Shown here piece after piece: positions 8,782 to 18,390 of a stretch of DNA of 64,000 nt (positions are counted from its first letter, which is position 1; every line of letters starts with the position of its first letter). The stretch spans positions 25,951-89,950 of the forward strand of contig NZ_JAEMQX010000006.1 of assembly GCF_016463645.1 (NCBI RefSeq), in the 5' to 3' direction. Position numbers and translations under genes: made by a program. This DNA comes from Sphingopyxis sp. GTDB taxonomy: Bacteria; Pseudomonadota; Alphaproteobacteria; Sphingomonadales; Sphingomonadaceae. The notes beneath the pieces were generated by a model that did not search any database, was not told the origin of the DNA, and saw only the letters and a list, made by a program, of their open reading frames with translations.

Positions 8782-10574
8782 GCCGGCCTCAGCGTCAGGC
8801 GGAACCCCGCGCCGCCGAGCGGCGAGGGGATGAGCGTCAGCGTGCCGCCGAACTCGGTCATGATATCGCTCGCGATGGCGAGCCCCAGCCCGAGCCCGTC
8901 CGGGCGACCGGTCACGAAGGGAGTGAAGAGCTGTGGCAGCAGGTCGGCCGGGACGCCGGGGCCGTCATCGCAGATATCGATGTGAACCGGGTCGGCGCCG
9001 TGCGCGTGGAGCGAAATATGGGGATCCTTCATATCATGGACTGCCTCGGCGGCGTTCTGCAGCAGGTTGACGAGCACCTGTTCGAGCCGGACCCGGTCGG
9101 CGTGAACGCGCTCCGCCGGGTCATCCACCGCGATATCGAGTGCGATGCCCTGCGCGCGCAGCCGGTCGCCGATCAGCAGGCTGGTGCCGTCGATCGCCGA
9201 TTGCAGGTCCACCGGGCCGAGCGGCGTCGGCTTGCGGCGCGCGAAATTGCGCAGTTCGTTGGTGATCGCGCCGACACGTGCGGTCAGCTCGACGATGGCG
9301 CCGAGGTTGCCGCGCGCCTTGTCGGGCTCTGCACGCTCGAGATAGCGCAGGCTGTTCTCCGCAAAGGTGCGGATCGCGGCGATCGGCTGGTTGATCTCGT
9401 GCGCGACGCCCGCGGTAATCTGGCCGATGGAGCCGAGGCGGCTTGCCTGCGCCAGTTCTTCGCGCGCGGCGCGGTAGCGGCGATCGGTTTCGCGCTGCCG
9501 CTCGGAGGCGAGCCGCAGTTCGTCGTTCGCGGCGCGCAGGTCGCGCGTGCGCGCCGCGACTTCGCGTTCGAGCGCTTCGTGCGCCGCCTGTCGCAGCGAC
9601 TGCCGCTCGACGATACGGAGCAAGGTCATGATTGCCGTGCCGACGAGGATCAGGAGGATGAGGAAAGCAACGCGCGCGGTCGCATTGGCGCTGGCACGCG
9701 CGGGCCCGGCGGGCTGGAGCAGGCGGAGCGTGCCCCCGGGAAAGGATACGCGCTCGTCGGCCTCGCGAAACAGATCGGTGCCGACGCGGATCGCATCGCC
9801 GTCGCGGCTGACCGGTAATGGATCGAGCCGCGCATCGCCATAGCTGCGCGTCGCGCGCAGCCGCTGCTGTTCCTCGGCTAGGATCGGGGCGAAGGAGCGG
9901 AAGCGCCAGCGCGGCTCGCTGCTCATCACGACGATCCCCGCGGCATCGGTGACGAGCGTCGCTGCAGCCGAGTCCGCCCAGCGCGCTTCCAGCTTGTCGA
10001 ACTCGACCTTGAGCACGATCACCCCGAGCTGCCGTCCGTCGAGGTCGACACGGCGCGCGAGATAGAGGCCCGGGCGTCCGCTGACGGTGCCCAGCGCGAA
10101 CAGCTCGGCTTCGCCCTTGCGCATCGCGCCCTGGAAATAGGGCCGGAACCGGTAGTTCTCGCCGACGAAGCTCGTCGGCGCGCGCCAGTTGCTCGCGGCG
10201 ATCGTCGTGCCGCTGGCGTCGATCACATAGATCACCGTGGCGTCGGTGCGCGCCGCGAGCTGTTCGAGTTCGCGATCAAGCCGGCGCGACGCGGCGTCGC
10301 TCTTGTCGGCCAGCGCGGCGCGGACGTCGGGAAATTCGGTGAGTACGCGCGGCAACAGGCGGAATTTCTGCAGTTCGCTTTCGAGCAGGCTCGCGTGCGC
10401 GCGTGCATTCTGCCGCGCCTCGACGTCGGCCTGCGCCCCGGCGCGCCCTGCGGCCCATTGCGCGAGGCCGAGCCCCGCAACGAGCAGGATCACCAGCCCC
10501 GCCGTAACCGCAACGATCAGGCGCCGGCGGTTGGTGGGGGGACCGATAAGGGACGAATCGCCTTTGAAGAGCAT
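8778..10574 (-). CDS. DctB-like membrane sensor histidine kinase
   Basis: This is a C4-dicarboxylate-type sensor kinase of 598 residues. It has a first membrane helix at about 17-38, a periplasmic double-Cache-like domain with YRFRPYF (typical of DctB), a second helix at about 285-305, a coiled-coil, an H-box with AHEINQPIAA, and ATPase boxes DDGPGVP and GLGLGLAI. An ATG at 10574 is chosen; the frame stays open to a GTG at 10622, but that stretch overlaps a direct repeat in the divergent promoter region and neither start has a clear ribosome site. The partner is the regulator at 7444-8781. The ligand is probably a dicarboxylate, by family and by the divergent dctA. Confidence 0.87.
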   Translation of the reverse strand: MLFKGDSSLIGPPTNRRRLIVAVTAGLVILLVAGLGLAQWAAGRAGAQADVEARQNARAHASLLESELQKFRLLPRVLTEFPDVRAALADKSDAASRRLDRELEQLAARTDATVIYVIDASGTTIAASNWRAPTSFVGENYRFRPYFQGAMRKGEAELFALGTVSGRPGLYLARRVDLDGRQLGVIVLKVEFDKLEARWADSAAATLVTDAAGIVVMSSEPRWRFRSFAPILAEEQQRLRATRSYGDARLDPLPVSRDGDAIRVGTDLFREADERVSFPGGTLRLLQPAGPARASANATARVAFLILLILVGTAIMTLLRIVERQSLRQAAHEALEREVAARTRDLRAANDELRLASERQRETDRRYRAAREELAQASRLGSIGQITAGVAHEINQPIAAIRTFAENSLRYLERAEPDKARGNLGAIVELTARVGAITNELRNFARRKPTPLGPVDLQSAIDGTSLLIGDRLRAQGIALDIAVDDPAERVHADRVRLEQVLVNLLQNAAEAVHDMKDPHISLHAHGADPVHIDICDDGPGVPADLLPQLFTPFVTGRPDGLGLGLAIASDIMTEFGGTLTLIPSPLGGAGFRLTLRPA

Positions 10575-10584
10575 GTGCGGATTA

Positions 10585-10626
10585 TTGCACAAATGTTTAT
10601 GTTCGTATGTGGAATTTTGCACAAAT
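10585..10626. repeat. Two direct copies of TTGCACAAAT, 32 bp apart
   Basis: TTGCACAAAT occurs at 10585-10594 and again at 10617-10626 on the same strand. The 32-bp period is about three DNA turns, so both copies face the same side. They lie in the dctB/dctA divergent region just upstream of the dctB ATG. Tandem sites are usual for NtrC-family activators, so they are candidate binding sites for the adjacent regulator. This is inference from position and spacing. Confidence 0.5.
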
Positions 10627-10661
10627 TATGATGGCCAGCCGCTTCTCTGGCGACTAAACGC

Positions 10662-10678
10662 TATATCTTACAGATATA
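10662..10678. promoter_or_regulatory. Palindrome TATATCT-TAC-AGATATA upstream of dctA
   Basis: This is a perfect inverted repeat with 7-bp arms and a 3-bp spacer in an AT-rich island, about 65 bp upstream of the predicted dctA transcription start. The symmetry suggests a dimeric regulator site. Which protein binds it cannot be told from sequence. Confidence 0.45.
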
Positions 10679-10699
10679 TAGATGATAATCTTCGGCTGT

Positions 10700-10729
10700 T
10701 TGACCCCCCGTCTGTGCGCTCCCTAAAAT
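10700..10729 (+). promoter_or_regulatory. Sigma-70-like promoter of dctA
   Basis: TTGACC at 10700-10705 and TAAAAT at 10724-10729 are separated by 18 bp, giving a plausible -35/-10 pair and a leader of roughly 55 bases before the GTG start. No sigma-54 element with GG-N10-GC spacing is visible in 10630-10790. This fits the missing GAFTGA motif in the neighbouring regulator. Confidence 0.45.
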
Positions 10730-10789
10730 CGCGCAAAGGCCGCCGAACGGCTCGAAGGCGTCGATGGGCGCAAATATGGGGAGAGGCTG

Positions 10790-12136
10790 GTGGCAGCCAC
10801 GATCGACATGAATGCGATGCACGAGGCTGCGAAGAGCCGACCTTGGTGGTCGCATCTGTATGTGCAGGTGCTGGCGGCGATCGCCGGCGGCGTGCTGCTC
10901 GGCCATTTCCGGCCCGAAATCGGCGTCCAGTTCCAGCCGCTCGGCAAGGGCTTCATCGACCTCGTCAAGATGATCATCGCGCCGGTGATCTTCCTGACCG
11001 TTTCGACCGGTATCGCATCGGTGGGGAGCGGCAAGACGCTCGGCCGCCTCACGGCAAAGACCTTCGCCTATTTCCTCTTCTTCTCGACCCTCGCGCTGAT
11101 CATCGGCCTGATCGTCGCCAATGTGGTCCAACCGGGGGCGGGGATGAATATCGATCCCCGGACGCTCGATCCGAACGCCGTCGCCAAGATCGCCGAATAT
11201 GACGCGAAGGCGCACGACACTTCGCTCGTCGGCTTTGTCCTTGCGATCATTCCGACGACCTTCGTTTCGGCGCTGACGTCGGGGTCGATCCTGCAGGCCT
11301 TGTTCGCCGCGATCCTGTTCGGGATTGCGCTGTCGCACACGGGTGCCGCCGGAGCGCAGGTGCTCGGCATGCTCGAAAAGCTCTCGACCGTTTTCTTCCA
11401 CCTCGTCGGCATGCTGATGCGCTTCGCGCCGATCGGCGCGTTCGGTGCAATGGCGTTCACGATCGGCGAATATGGTGTCGAATCGCTCGTCAATCTCGGC
11501 GCACTGATAGCGACCTTCTACCTCACGTCGATCCTGTTCGTGGTCGTCGTCCTCGGCACGATGGCGCGGATTTGCGGCTTTTCGATCTTCCGGTTGATCG
11601 CCTATCTTAAGGCCGAACTGCTGCTCGTGCTCGGAACCTCGTCGTCCGAAGCGGCGCTGCCCAGCCTGATGGAAAAGCTGGAGAAGGCGGGCTGCGCCAA
11701 GCCGGTGGTCGGCATGGTCGTGCCGACGGGATATAGCTTCAACCTCGACGGCACGAACATCTATATGACGCTCGCGGCGTTGTTCGTCGCGCAGGCGACG
11801 GGCGTCGACCTCAGCCTTGGCGACCAGGTCGCGCTGCTGCTCGTCGCGATGGTGAGCTCGAAAGGCGCGGCGGGGGTGACCGGCGCGGGGTTCATCACGC
11901 TCGCCGCGACGCTGACGGCGGTACCCACGGTGCCGGTCGCGGGGCTCGCGCTGATCCTCGGCATCGACCGCTTCATGAGCGAGTGTCGCGCGCTGACCAA
12001 CTTCATCGGCAATGCGCTCGCCGCGATCGTCGTCGCGAAGTGGGAAAAGGCGCTCGATCGCGACGCACTCGACCGCGCGCTGGGCGGCCAGCCTGCACCC
12101 ATCGCAGCGGCTCCGATCGAAACCGACGCAGATTGA
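10790..12136 (+). CDS. dctA: C4-dicarboxylate/cation symporter DctA (DAACS family)
   Basis: The 448-residue transporter shows the family signatures: [19 protein letters not shown] near the start, the serine-rich turn [13 protein letters not shown], the substrate/ion motif [15 protein letters not shown], and the late ALTNFIGNA helix. It should import succinate, fumarate or malate, possibly aspartate, across the inner membrane. The GTG at 10790 is chosen because GGGGAGAGG lies 4-7 bases before it. It is divergent from the dctB-dctD-like pair, which probably controls it. A TonB receptor follows 49 bases downstream and may share the transcript. Confidence 0.93.
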   Translation: MAATIDMNAMHEAAKSRPWWSHLYVQVLAAIAGGVLLGHFRPEIGVQFQPLGKGFIDLVKMIIAPVIFLTVSTGIASVGSGKTLGRLTAKTFAYFLFFSTLALIIGLIVANVVQPGAGMNIDPRTLDPNAVAKIAEYDAKAHDTSLVGFVLAIIPTTFVSALTSGSILQALFAAILFGIALSHTGAAGAQVLGMLEKLSTVFFHLVGMLMRFAPIGAFGAMAFTIGEYGVESLVNLGALIATFYLTSILFVVVVLGTMARICGFSIFRLIAYLKAELLLVLGTSSSEAALPSLMEKLEKAGCAKPVVGMVVPTGYSFNLDGTNIYMTLAALFVAQATGVDLSLGDQVALLLVAMVSSKGAAGVTGAGFITLAATLTAVPTVPVAGLALILGIDRFMSECRALTNFIGNALAAIVVAKWEKALDRDALDRALGGQPAPIAAAPIETDAD

Positions 12137-12185
12137 GGCCGGCAGGCCGGCCGACCGGACAACGATAAACAAGGGGAGTGAGATC

Positions 12186-15100
12186 ATGATTTCGACCAAA
12201 GCCCGCTGGGCACGTCACAGCAGCCGCGCCGTATTGGTCCTTGCCGGTATCGGTGCGCTGGCCGCGCCGCTTGCTGCGCAGGAAACCCCGGCGGAGGGCA
12301 CCGCCGCCGCGGCGGGCGAAGACGCGATCATCGTTACCGGCAGCCGTATCGCGCGCGAAACCTATGACACGCCCGCGCCCGTAATCGGGGTGTCGGCCGA
12401 GGATCTGGTCGAGGCGGGCGACAGCGAGCTCAGCGAGACGCTCGCCGACCTGCCGCAACTATCGTCGACCACCAATGATTCGACCGTCACCGGCAACACC
12501 CAGAATTCGGGCCTCAGCTCGATCGAGCTGCGCAACCTCGGCGCGAACCGTACGCTCGTCCTCATCGACGGTCGCCGCACCGTGTCGAACTCGGGGATCA
12601 TCAACCTGGTCAGCCTGTCGACGATCCCCACCGACTTCGTCGACCGGGTCGAGATCGTTACCGGTGGCACCTCGTCGGTCTATGGTTCGGATGCGGTGGC
12701 GGGCGTCGTCAACATCATCACCAAGAAGAACGAACGCGGGCTGACCTTGCGCGCACGCACCGGCATCACCTCGCGGGGCGACGGACAGGAACTCACGCTC
12801 GGCGCGACCTGGGGCACGCGCTTCGCCGACGGGCGCGGCTATTTCCTCGTGAGCGGCACCTACGACCGCGACTGGGGCATCCGCGCGACCGACCGCGAAT
12901 GGGCGGTGCGGCCGGTTTCCTACGAATATGATTTCGACACCGGCCGCAACATGTTCGAAGGCGTCTATCTGAACGCCAGCGGCGTCCCGACGAGCGGATC
13001 GCAGCCCGCCTCCTCCTTCCCGCCGCTGAGCATGAGCGATCTCAGCAGCTTCATCCCCGGCGGCGTCTTTTCGGGCGGCAACTCGTCGCGCGACCGTTTC
13101 TATCGGAACGGCCAACTGGTCCCCCTCGGCCCCGACGTGCAGACCGGCGAGCCGATCGACGTGGGGACGACCGACAATGGCAACACCGGCTATTTCCTCC
13201 CGAACCGCGACGGTTACAACCAGCGCACCGGCCGCTCACTGATCCTTGCGCGCAAGCGCTATCTCGGCGCCGCCAAGCTCGATTTCGAATTTTCCGATAA
13301 TCTCGAAGGCTTCGCGCAGGTTCAATATTCGCGGATCGATTCGGGCGAGACGCGCGAATCCTACGGTATCGGCTGGGATTCGACGTTCCCGATCACCGAT
13401 CCCGTCACCGGGATCACGACCGAAATCGAATATGGCAAGATTCCCTGCCGCCGCGCACCCGGCCCCTGCAACCCGTTCGTCCCGCCTGAGCTGCGCGGTT
13501 CGGAAACGCCGTCGACCGGCGCCGGCATCGCCTGGGATCGCCGCTTCGACGAGGTTGGCGGCCAGATCACCGAGAACAAGCGCGAGACGATCCGCAGCTG
13601 GGCGGGGTTGCGCGGCAAGATTTCGGACAGCTGGAACTGGGAGGCCAGCGTCGGTTTCGGCCAGTATAAGCAGGACCAGTGGCGCCGCAATGAGATCAAC
13701 GGGCTCAACCTGATCCAGGCGCTCAATGCCGAAACGGGGCCGAGCGGCCCGCAGTGCGTCGACGCCGATGCGCGCGCCGCGGGCTGCGTCGCGATCGACC
13801 TGTTCGGCGAGGGATCGATCACCCCCGAGATGGCAAACTGGATTCGCGCCGACCTGCATCAGGACCTGACGATCCGCCAATATACCGGACAGGCGTTCGT
13901 GACCGGCGAACTGCTCCAGCTCCCCGCGGGGCCGGTCGCCGCTGCCTTTGGCGTCGATTTCCGCAAGGACAGCCAGCAATTGCGCGGCGACCTTCTGGCG
14001 CAGACCGGCGGGACCACCGGCAATGCGATCCCCGACTTCGGCGGGTCGATCAGCGCCTATGAAGGCTATGGCGAAGTCAGCGTGCCGCTGCTCAAGGATG
14101 CGCCGGGCGCCTATCTGCTCAGCGTCGATGCCTCGGCGCGTGTCGCGCACTATGACATCGACAATGTCGGTACGGTGCTGAGCTACCGCGGCGGCATTCA
14201 ATATGCGCCGATTCCCGATATCCGCTTCCGCGCCCAGTTCGCCCGCGCCCAGCGTGCGCCCGACATCGCGGAGCTCTATTCGCCGCCGCGCGGCAATTTC
14301 GAGGCCGCCGACGATCTGTGCGACGGGATAACGCCGACGACCGCCGGCCGCCTGGCCGCCAATTGCCGGCTCGATCCGGGCATTCAGGCGCTTTTCGCGC
14401 GGCAAGCCAGTCAAAATCAGGAGCAGCTCTACGAGCAGGCGGGCAACAACATCTACAGCCCCAACGGCGGCAACCTCGATCTCAAGGAGGAAACCGCCGA
14501 TACGCTGACGCTCGGGGCGGTTTTCGCGCCGCGCTTCATCCCCGGGCTGTCGCTCGCGGTCGATTATTACGACATCAGCATCAAGGATGCGATCGACGCC
14601 TATTCGAACCGCGACACACAACTGCAATGCTATGACGTCGACGTTCCGGCGGCGGAGAATCCGTTCTGCGCCGATATCACCCGCAATCCCGTGAACGGCC
14701 AGATCGTCTCGCTCGTCCAGCGGCAGGCGAACCTCGCGAGCTTCGATACGACGGGGATCGACGTCGCGTTCAACTACCGCTTCCGCCTCGACGACGCGCT
14801 CGGCATCCCCGGCCGGTTCGACCTGCGCTATGACGGGACGCACGTGTTGAAGCAGAAACAGCGCTTCCAGGGTCTCGACGGCGTCGTCACCAATGATTTC
14901 GCCGGCGATCTTCAGAACGGCAGCTTCAAATATCGCGCGCGGGGTTCGCTCGCCTGGACGGTCGACAAGTTCCGCATTCGCTGGACGACGACCTATTACG
15001 GCAAGATCAACGACAGCAATCATCTGCGCGACGATTATCTCGCGCTGCTCGAAACCAATCCGAATGCCGAGGTGCCGATCTTCCTCAACATCGGCGACGT

Positions 15101-15302
15101 GTGGGAGCACGACCTGTTCCTGTCGTTCGACCTCGATACCGGCGGCAAGGAATTCCGTCTTTATGGCGGGGTGAACAATCTGTTCGATTCGACCAGCCCC
15201 TTCCTGCCGAGCGGGACCGAAAGCGGCCGATTGACCAACCAGAACGGCGTCTATGATATTGCCGGCCGTCGCTTCTATGTCGGCGCAACGGTGAAATTCT
15301 GA
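12186..15302 (+). CDS. Large TonB-dependent outer-membrane receptor
   Basis: This 1038-residue receptor has a signal peptide (about 1-31, ending LAAQ), the box-like DAIIVTGSRI, a plug domain with LIDGRRTV and YGSDAVAGVVNI, and a long 22-strand barrel ending in TVKF. GGGGAG lies 7 bases before the ATG at 12186. It follows dctA and precedes an SGNH hydrolase, so it may import an esterified or glycosylated organic acid whose acid part is then taken up by DctA; this pairing is inference. It belongs to a longer receptor class than the other two in the window. Confidence 0.93.
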   Translation: MISTKARWARHSSRAVLVLAGIGALAAPLAAQETPAEGTAAAAGEDAIIVTGSRIARETYDTPAPVIGVSAEDLVEAGDSELSETLADLPQLSSTTNDSTVTGNTQNSGLSSIELRNLGANRTLVLIDGRRTVSNSGIINLVSLSTIPTDFVDRVEIVTGGTSSVYGSDAVAGVVNIITKKNERGLTLRARTGITSRGDGQELTLGATWGTRFADGRGYFLVSGTYDRDWGIRATDREWAVRPVSYEYDFDTGRNMFEGVYLNASGVPTSGSQPASSFPPLSMSDLSSFIPGGVFSGGNSSRDRFYRNGQLVPLGPDVQTGEPIDVGTTDNGNTGYFLPNRDGYNQRTGRSLILARKRYLGAAKLDFEFSDNLEGFAQVQYSRIDSGETRESYGIGWDSTFPITDPVTGITTEIEYGKIPCRRAPGPCNPFVPPELRGSETPSTGAGIAWDRRFDEVGGQITENKRETIRSWAGLRGKISDSWNWEASVGFGQYKQDQWRRNEINGLNLIQALNAETGPSGPQCVDADARAAGCVAIDLFGEGSITPEMANWIRADLHQDLTIRQYTGQAFVTGELLQLPAGPVAAAFGVDFRKDSQQLRGDLLAQTGGTTGNAIPDFGGSISAYEGYGEVSVPLLKDAPGAYLLSVDASARVAHYDIDNVGTVLSYRGGIQYAPIPDIRFRAQFARAQRAPDIAELYSPPRGNFEAADDLCDGITPTTAGRLAANCRLDPGIQALFARQASQNQEQLYEQAGNNIYSPNGGNLDLKEETADTLTLGAVFAPRFIPGLSLAVDYYDISIKDAIDAYSNRDTQLQCYDVDVPAAENPFCADITRNPVNGQIVSLVQRQANLASFDTTGIDVAFNYRFRLDDALGIPGRFDLRYDGTHVLKQKQRFQGLDGVVTNDFAGDLQNGSFKYRARGSLAWTVDKFRIRWTTTYYGKINDSNHLRDDYLALLETNPNAEVPIFLNIGDVWEHDLFLSFDLDTGGKEFRLYGGVNNLFDSTSPFLPSGTESGRLTNQNGVYDIAGRRFYVGATVKF

Positions 15303-16291
15303 TGCGAAACGCAAAACATCGAGCTTCGGGGCGTCTATCCACTGGATCCCTGAGGGCCATGTCGGGAGCGGTGCTGCTGGCGCTGGCAGGGTGCGCGCCC
15401 GGCCAGGCGGTCGCCAGTACCGCCCCGCATGGTGAGGCGGCGGCAAGCGCGCCCGCGCCGACCGCATCGTCGACCCCGCCCGCAAAGACGGCGCCGAAGA
15501 CGATCCTGTTCATCGGCAACAGTTTCACGCAGGGGGCCCATTCGGCCGCCCGCAACTGGCGCGCGGGGTCGGTCACCGATCTCAACAACGCGGGCTATGG
15601 CGGCGTGCCCGCGCTGTTCAAGCTGTTCGCCGAGCAGGCGGGGCTCGACTATGACGTCAGCCTCGAAACGCAGGGCGGAAAGTCGCTGGGCTTCCACTAT
15701 GACGAACGGCGCCAGCTGTTCGACCGGTCGTGGGACATCGTCGTGCTGCAGGAATTCAGCACGCTCGACCGCGCGAAGCCCGGCGACCCCACCGATTATA
15801 TGCGCAACATTGACCGGCTCGCAGCGCTGTTCAAGGCGCGCAATCCTGCGGTCGATATTCGTCTTGCGGCGACATGGACGCGCGCCGACCAGACCTACAA
15901 GTCCGGGGGGCATTGGTATGGGAAACCGGTGACGGCGATGGCCGATGACCTCCGCGCCGCAGCCGACCGTGCACGATCCGCCAATCCGTCCGTGGCGGGT
16001 ATCGTGCCGGTCGGCCAGGCCTGGAACCGTGCGATGACGTCGGGTGTCGCCGACCCCAATCCCTATGACGGGATCGGCTATGGTCAGCTCGATCTCTGGG
16101 CGTACGACCATTATCACGCCAGCGTCGCGGGCTATTATCTCTCGGCGCTCGTCACTTTCGGCGCGATTACCGGAATCGACCCGACGACGCTCGGAGCGAA
16201 GGAAAAGGGTGCCGACGAACTGGGATTGTCGGACGCGCAGGCGGCCGCCTTGCAGCGCGTCGCTCGGGATACGCTCGCGAACGGATCATAG
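15302..16291 (+). CDS. SGNH/GDSL-type hydrolase lipoprotein
   Basis: The protein has 329 residues and a lipobox LAGC at about 28-31, so it is probably lipid-anchored. A low-complexity Ala/Pro/Ser linker runs to about residue 65. The catalytic block is FIGNSFT with Ser74, where GNS replaces GDS, and the Asp269-x-x-His272 pair lies in YDHYHAS. SGNH enzymes remove acyl or other ester groups from sugars, lipids or small molecules. The start overlaps the receptor stop by one base (TGATG), so it is probably co-translated and acts on the receptor's cargo. The substrate is unknown. Confidence 0.8.
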   Translation: MRNAKHRASGRLSTGSLRAMSGAVLLALAGCAPGQAVASTAPHGEAAASAPAPTASSTPPAKTAPKTILFIGNSFTQGAHSAARNWRAGSVTDLNNAGYGGVPALFKLFAEQAGLDYDVSLETQGGKSLGFHYDERRQLFDRSWDIVVLQEFSTLDRAKPGDPTDYMRNIDRLAALFKARNPAVDIRLAATWTRADQTYKSGGHWYGKPVTAMADDLRAAADRARSANPSVAGIVPVGQAWNRAMTSGVADPNPYDGIGYGQLDLWAYDHYHASVAGYYLSALVTFGAITGIDPTTLGAKEKGADELGLSDAQAAALQRVARDTLANGS

Positions 16292-16679
16292 GCCCTTGTC
16301 GAAATGGGGAGCCGGACAGGTAGGATGCTCGCCTGCCAATTCGTTGGCCGCAGGGAGAAACCGGAAAAACCCCTGCGTTCATCATCTCTGTCGCGTCCGA
16401 TTAACACGGCTCCGCAAGTTCGCGCATTGTCCGATGCGGTCGGGACGAACCGCGCGAGGAGGGGGAAGAGTGCGCGATCCATCTCGACAGGCAGGTTAGA
16501 GCAGCGTGCATCGATCCCGGTAAGGTTCGAGATTTGACCGGCCGATTGTACCAACGGCATCGGAAGGCCGGATGGTACAGTGGCTTTCGCACCTCTCAGG
16601 TCTGCAGTCATCCGGGCCGCCCGGCTACTCCCGAGGCAACGGACGCATTCGGCGTCGTCGCAGGGAAAGGGCAAAAGCC
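16292..16679. other. 388-bp intergenic region with an inverted repeat and no convincing gene
   Basis: Frames here lack good start sites, and the longest reading frames look like high-GC shadows. The only clear structure is the TGTACCA...TGGTACA inverted repeat listed separately. No terminator with a T-run is visible after the SGNH gene. Confidence 0.6.
16547..16579. promoter_or_regulatory. Inverted repeat TGTACCA-N19-TGGTACA
   Basis: Seven-base perfect arms at 16547-16553 and 16573-16579 lie about 100 bp upstream of the NAD(P)-binding gene. The right half extends to ATGGTACAGT, which closely matches ATGGTACTGT at 24151-24160 upstream of the MocR gene. It is therefore a candidate MocR-type site. 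Binding is inferred only from this recurrence. Confidence 0.4.
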
Positions 16680-17438
16680 ATGAAGATCGTCGTGATCGGC
16701 GGAACCGGGCTCATTGGTTCAAAGGTCGTCAGCAAACTCAACGCACTGGGGCATCAGACGATCGCCGCCGCTCCCAATACCGGCGTCAACACGCTGACCG
16801 GCGAAGGTCTGGCCGAGGCGCTTGCCGGCGCTGACGTGGTCGTCGATCTCGCCAACTCGCCGACCTTCGACGAGGCCGCGATCGATTTCTTCAAGACGGC
16901 GGGCCGGAATGTCGCCGAGGCCGAAAAGGCCGCAGGCGTCGGCCATCATATCGCGCTGTCGGTCGTCGGCACCGAAAAAATGGGGGTCAGCCCCTATTTT
17001 CTCGCCAAGCAGGCGCAGGAAAAGCTGATCCGTGAAAGCGGAATTCCCTACACGATCATCCACGCGACGCAGTTCATGGAATTCCTCCGCGGCATCGGTC
17101 AGTCGGCGGTGGTCGGCGACGAGGTCCGCCTCTCGCATGCTTACATTCAGCCGATGGCGGCCGAGGATGTCGCCGACGCGGTGACCGCGGTTGCGGTCGC
17201 CGAACCCGCGAACCGGATCGTCGAGATCGGCGGGCCCGAGAAGTTCCACCTCGACGAAATCATCGGCAAGGTGATGGCATTCGATGGTGACAAGCGCCCG
17301 ATCGTGGTCGACCCCGAGGCGCGTTATTTCGGCCTGCGGCTCGAGGATGACTCGTTGACTCCGGGCCCCGGCGCGAAGCTCGGTTCGACGCGCTTCGACT
17401 GGTGGCTCGAAAACGTCCCGCCGCCGCCGAGGAAGTAG
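16680..17438 (+). CDS. NmrA/atypical SDR-like NAD(P)-binding protein
   Basis: This 252-residue Rossmann protein opens with the nucleotide motif VVIGGTGLIGSKV (GxxGxxG). There is no classical YxxxK, which fits the NmrA/atypical SDR group of redox sensors and NAD(P)H-dependent reductases. The start at 16680 puts the Rossmann strand at the N-terminus, with a purine-rich AGGGAAAGGG upstream. A close paralogue is at 20449-21198; both share VIGGTGLIG, TGVNT and the GEGLA region. Downstream genes (membrane protein, AhpD-like, GST) suggest a stress or electrophile role. No substrate can be assigned. Confidence 0.8.
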   Translation: MKIVVIGGTGLIGSKVVSKLNALGHQTIAAAPNTGVNTLTGEGLAEALAGADVVVDLANSPTFDEAAIDFFKTAGRNVAEAEKAAGVGHHIALSVVGTEKMGVSPYFLAKQAQEKLIRESGIPYTIIHATQFMEFLRGIGQSAVVGDEVRLSHAYIQPMAAEDVADAVTAVAVAEPANRIVEIGGPEKFHLDEIIGKVMAFDGDKRPIVVDPEARYFGLRLEDDSLTPGPGAKLGSTRFDWWLENVPPPPRK

Positions 17439-17467
17439 AGGCATCAGCGATTGAAGGGGAAAGCAAT

Positions 17468-17893
17468 ATGCTCAGGACCATCTGTATCTGGACCGCCGTC
17501 ATTCTGGGGATCGGCGCCGAAGCGAACGGGCTCTTCATGCTCTGGTCGCCCGGCGACTGGTATCTCGCAGTGCCGGGCGTCACCACAACGGGCCCGTTCA
17601 ATCAGCATTTCATTCGCGATATCGGGCTGATCTTCCTGTTTGTGGGAACATCGCTGCTCGTCGGCGCCTTCCGCCCGCAACATCGCGTGCTGCTGTGGAC
17701 GACCGCGACGTTGTGGCTATGGGGCCATGCGTTCTTCCACTTCTGGGAAGTCACGGTCGGTATCTGCGGTCCCGATGCGATCGCCCGTGATTTTCCGGCC
17801 GTCACCTTGCCCGCGATTCTCACGGGATTGTTGAGCTTCTGGGCCATCGCCGATGCGCGGCAGGAGCATTCACGCACTCTTGCCGCCCTCTAA
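17468..17893 (+). CDS. Small four-helix membrane protein of unknown function
   Basis: The protein has 141 residues and about four hydrophobic segments (roughly 2-23, 50-67, 73-95 and 110-130). Between them lie Trp- and His-rich turns (GHAFFHFWE), which could bind a metal or haem, but this is not established. AGGGGAAAG lies just before the ATG. It sits between a Rossmann protein and an AhpD-like protein with short gaps, so it is probably part of that operon. I do not recognise a named family. Confidence 0.7.
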   Translation: MLRTICIWTAVILGIGAEANGLFMLWSPGDWYLAVPGVTTTGPFNQHFIRDIGLIFLFVGTSLLVGAFRPQHRVLLWTTATLWLWGHAFFHFWEVTVGICGPDAIARDFPAVTLPAILTGLLSFWAIADARQEHSRTLAAL

Positions 17894-17919
17894 TCCCCAT
17901 GAAGAACAAGGAGAAAACA

Positions 17920-18378
17920 ATGACTCCCCGTATGAATATCTTCCAGGCCGCACCCGATGCGATGAAGGCCATGCTCGCCCTCGAGGCCACGTTCGAAAAT
18001 TCGGGCCTCGACCATGGCCTCCTCGAACTGGTGAAGCTGCGCGCATCGCAGATCAACGGCTGCGCTTTCTGCATCCATATGCACGTCACCGACGCTGTGA
18101 AACATGGCGAAAGCAATATGCGGATCCACCTGCTCGACGCCTGGCGCGAATCGCCGCTCTATACCGACCGTGAACGCGCGGCGCTGAACTGGACCGAGAA
18201 GCTGACCCGGATTGGCAAGACACACGGGCCGGATGCCGATTACGAGATGCTGAAGGCGCATTTCGACGACAAGCAGGTCGCCTACCTCACCGTCGCGATC
18301 GCCGCGATCAACTTCTGGAACACCGTCCAGATCAGCCTGCGTGCCGTTCATCCCGTCGAGCAGGCAGCCGCGGCGTAA
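17920..18378 (+). CDS. Carboxymuconolactone decarboxylase/AhpD-like protein
   Basis: This 152-residue all-helical protein carries the AhpD-type redox centre: ELVKLRASQINGCAFCIHMH has the conserved Glu, the CxxC pair and the following His. The family acts as alkylhydroperoxidases or thiol-disulfide partners. The ATG at 17920 is chosen over the in-frame ATG at 17899 because AAGGAG at 17908-17913 lies 6 bases before it and would otherwise fall inside the gene. It belongs to the same block as the upstream Rossmann and membrane proteins and likely helps detoxify peroxides. Confidence 0.88.
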   Translation: MTPRMNIFQAAPDAMKAMLALEATFENSGLDHGLLELVKLRASQINGCAFCIHMHVTDAVKHGESNMRIHLLDAWRESPLYTDRERAALNWTEKLTRIGKTHGPDADYEMLKAHFDDKQVAYLTVAIAAINFWNTVQISLRAVHPVEQAAAA

Positions 18379-18390
18379 CGAGCCCCCGGG

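Noticed and set aside
10648..10661. TGGC...GC sigma-54-like element upstream of dctA
   Set aside because: The GG and GC are separated by 9 instead of 10 bases, the -12 box lacks TTGC, and a better sigma-70-like pair lies downstream.
13236..15485. Long minus-strand open frame opposite the TonB receptor
   Set aside because: It is a mirror of the coding strand in high-GC DNA, lacks a recognisable domain and runs through a clear receptor gene. Similar long antisense frames (for example 3433-4887 and 24149-26329) were rejected for the same reason.
16501..16560. Possible tRNA because of a GGTTCGAGA stretch
   Set aside because: No acceptor, D or anticodon stems can be formed around it.
16135..16674. 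Minus-strand protein of about 179 residues filling the gap before the Rossmann gene
   Set aside because: It overlaps the 3' end of the SGNH gene, has irregular composition and no ribosome site, and shows no known motif.
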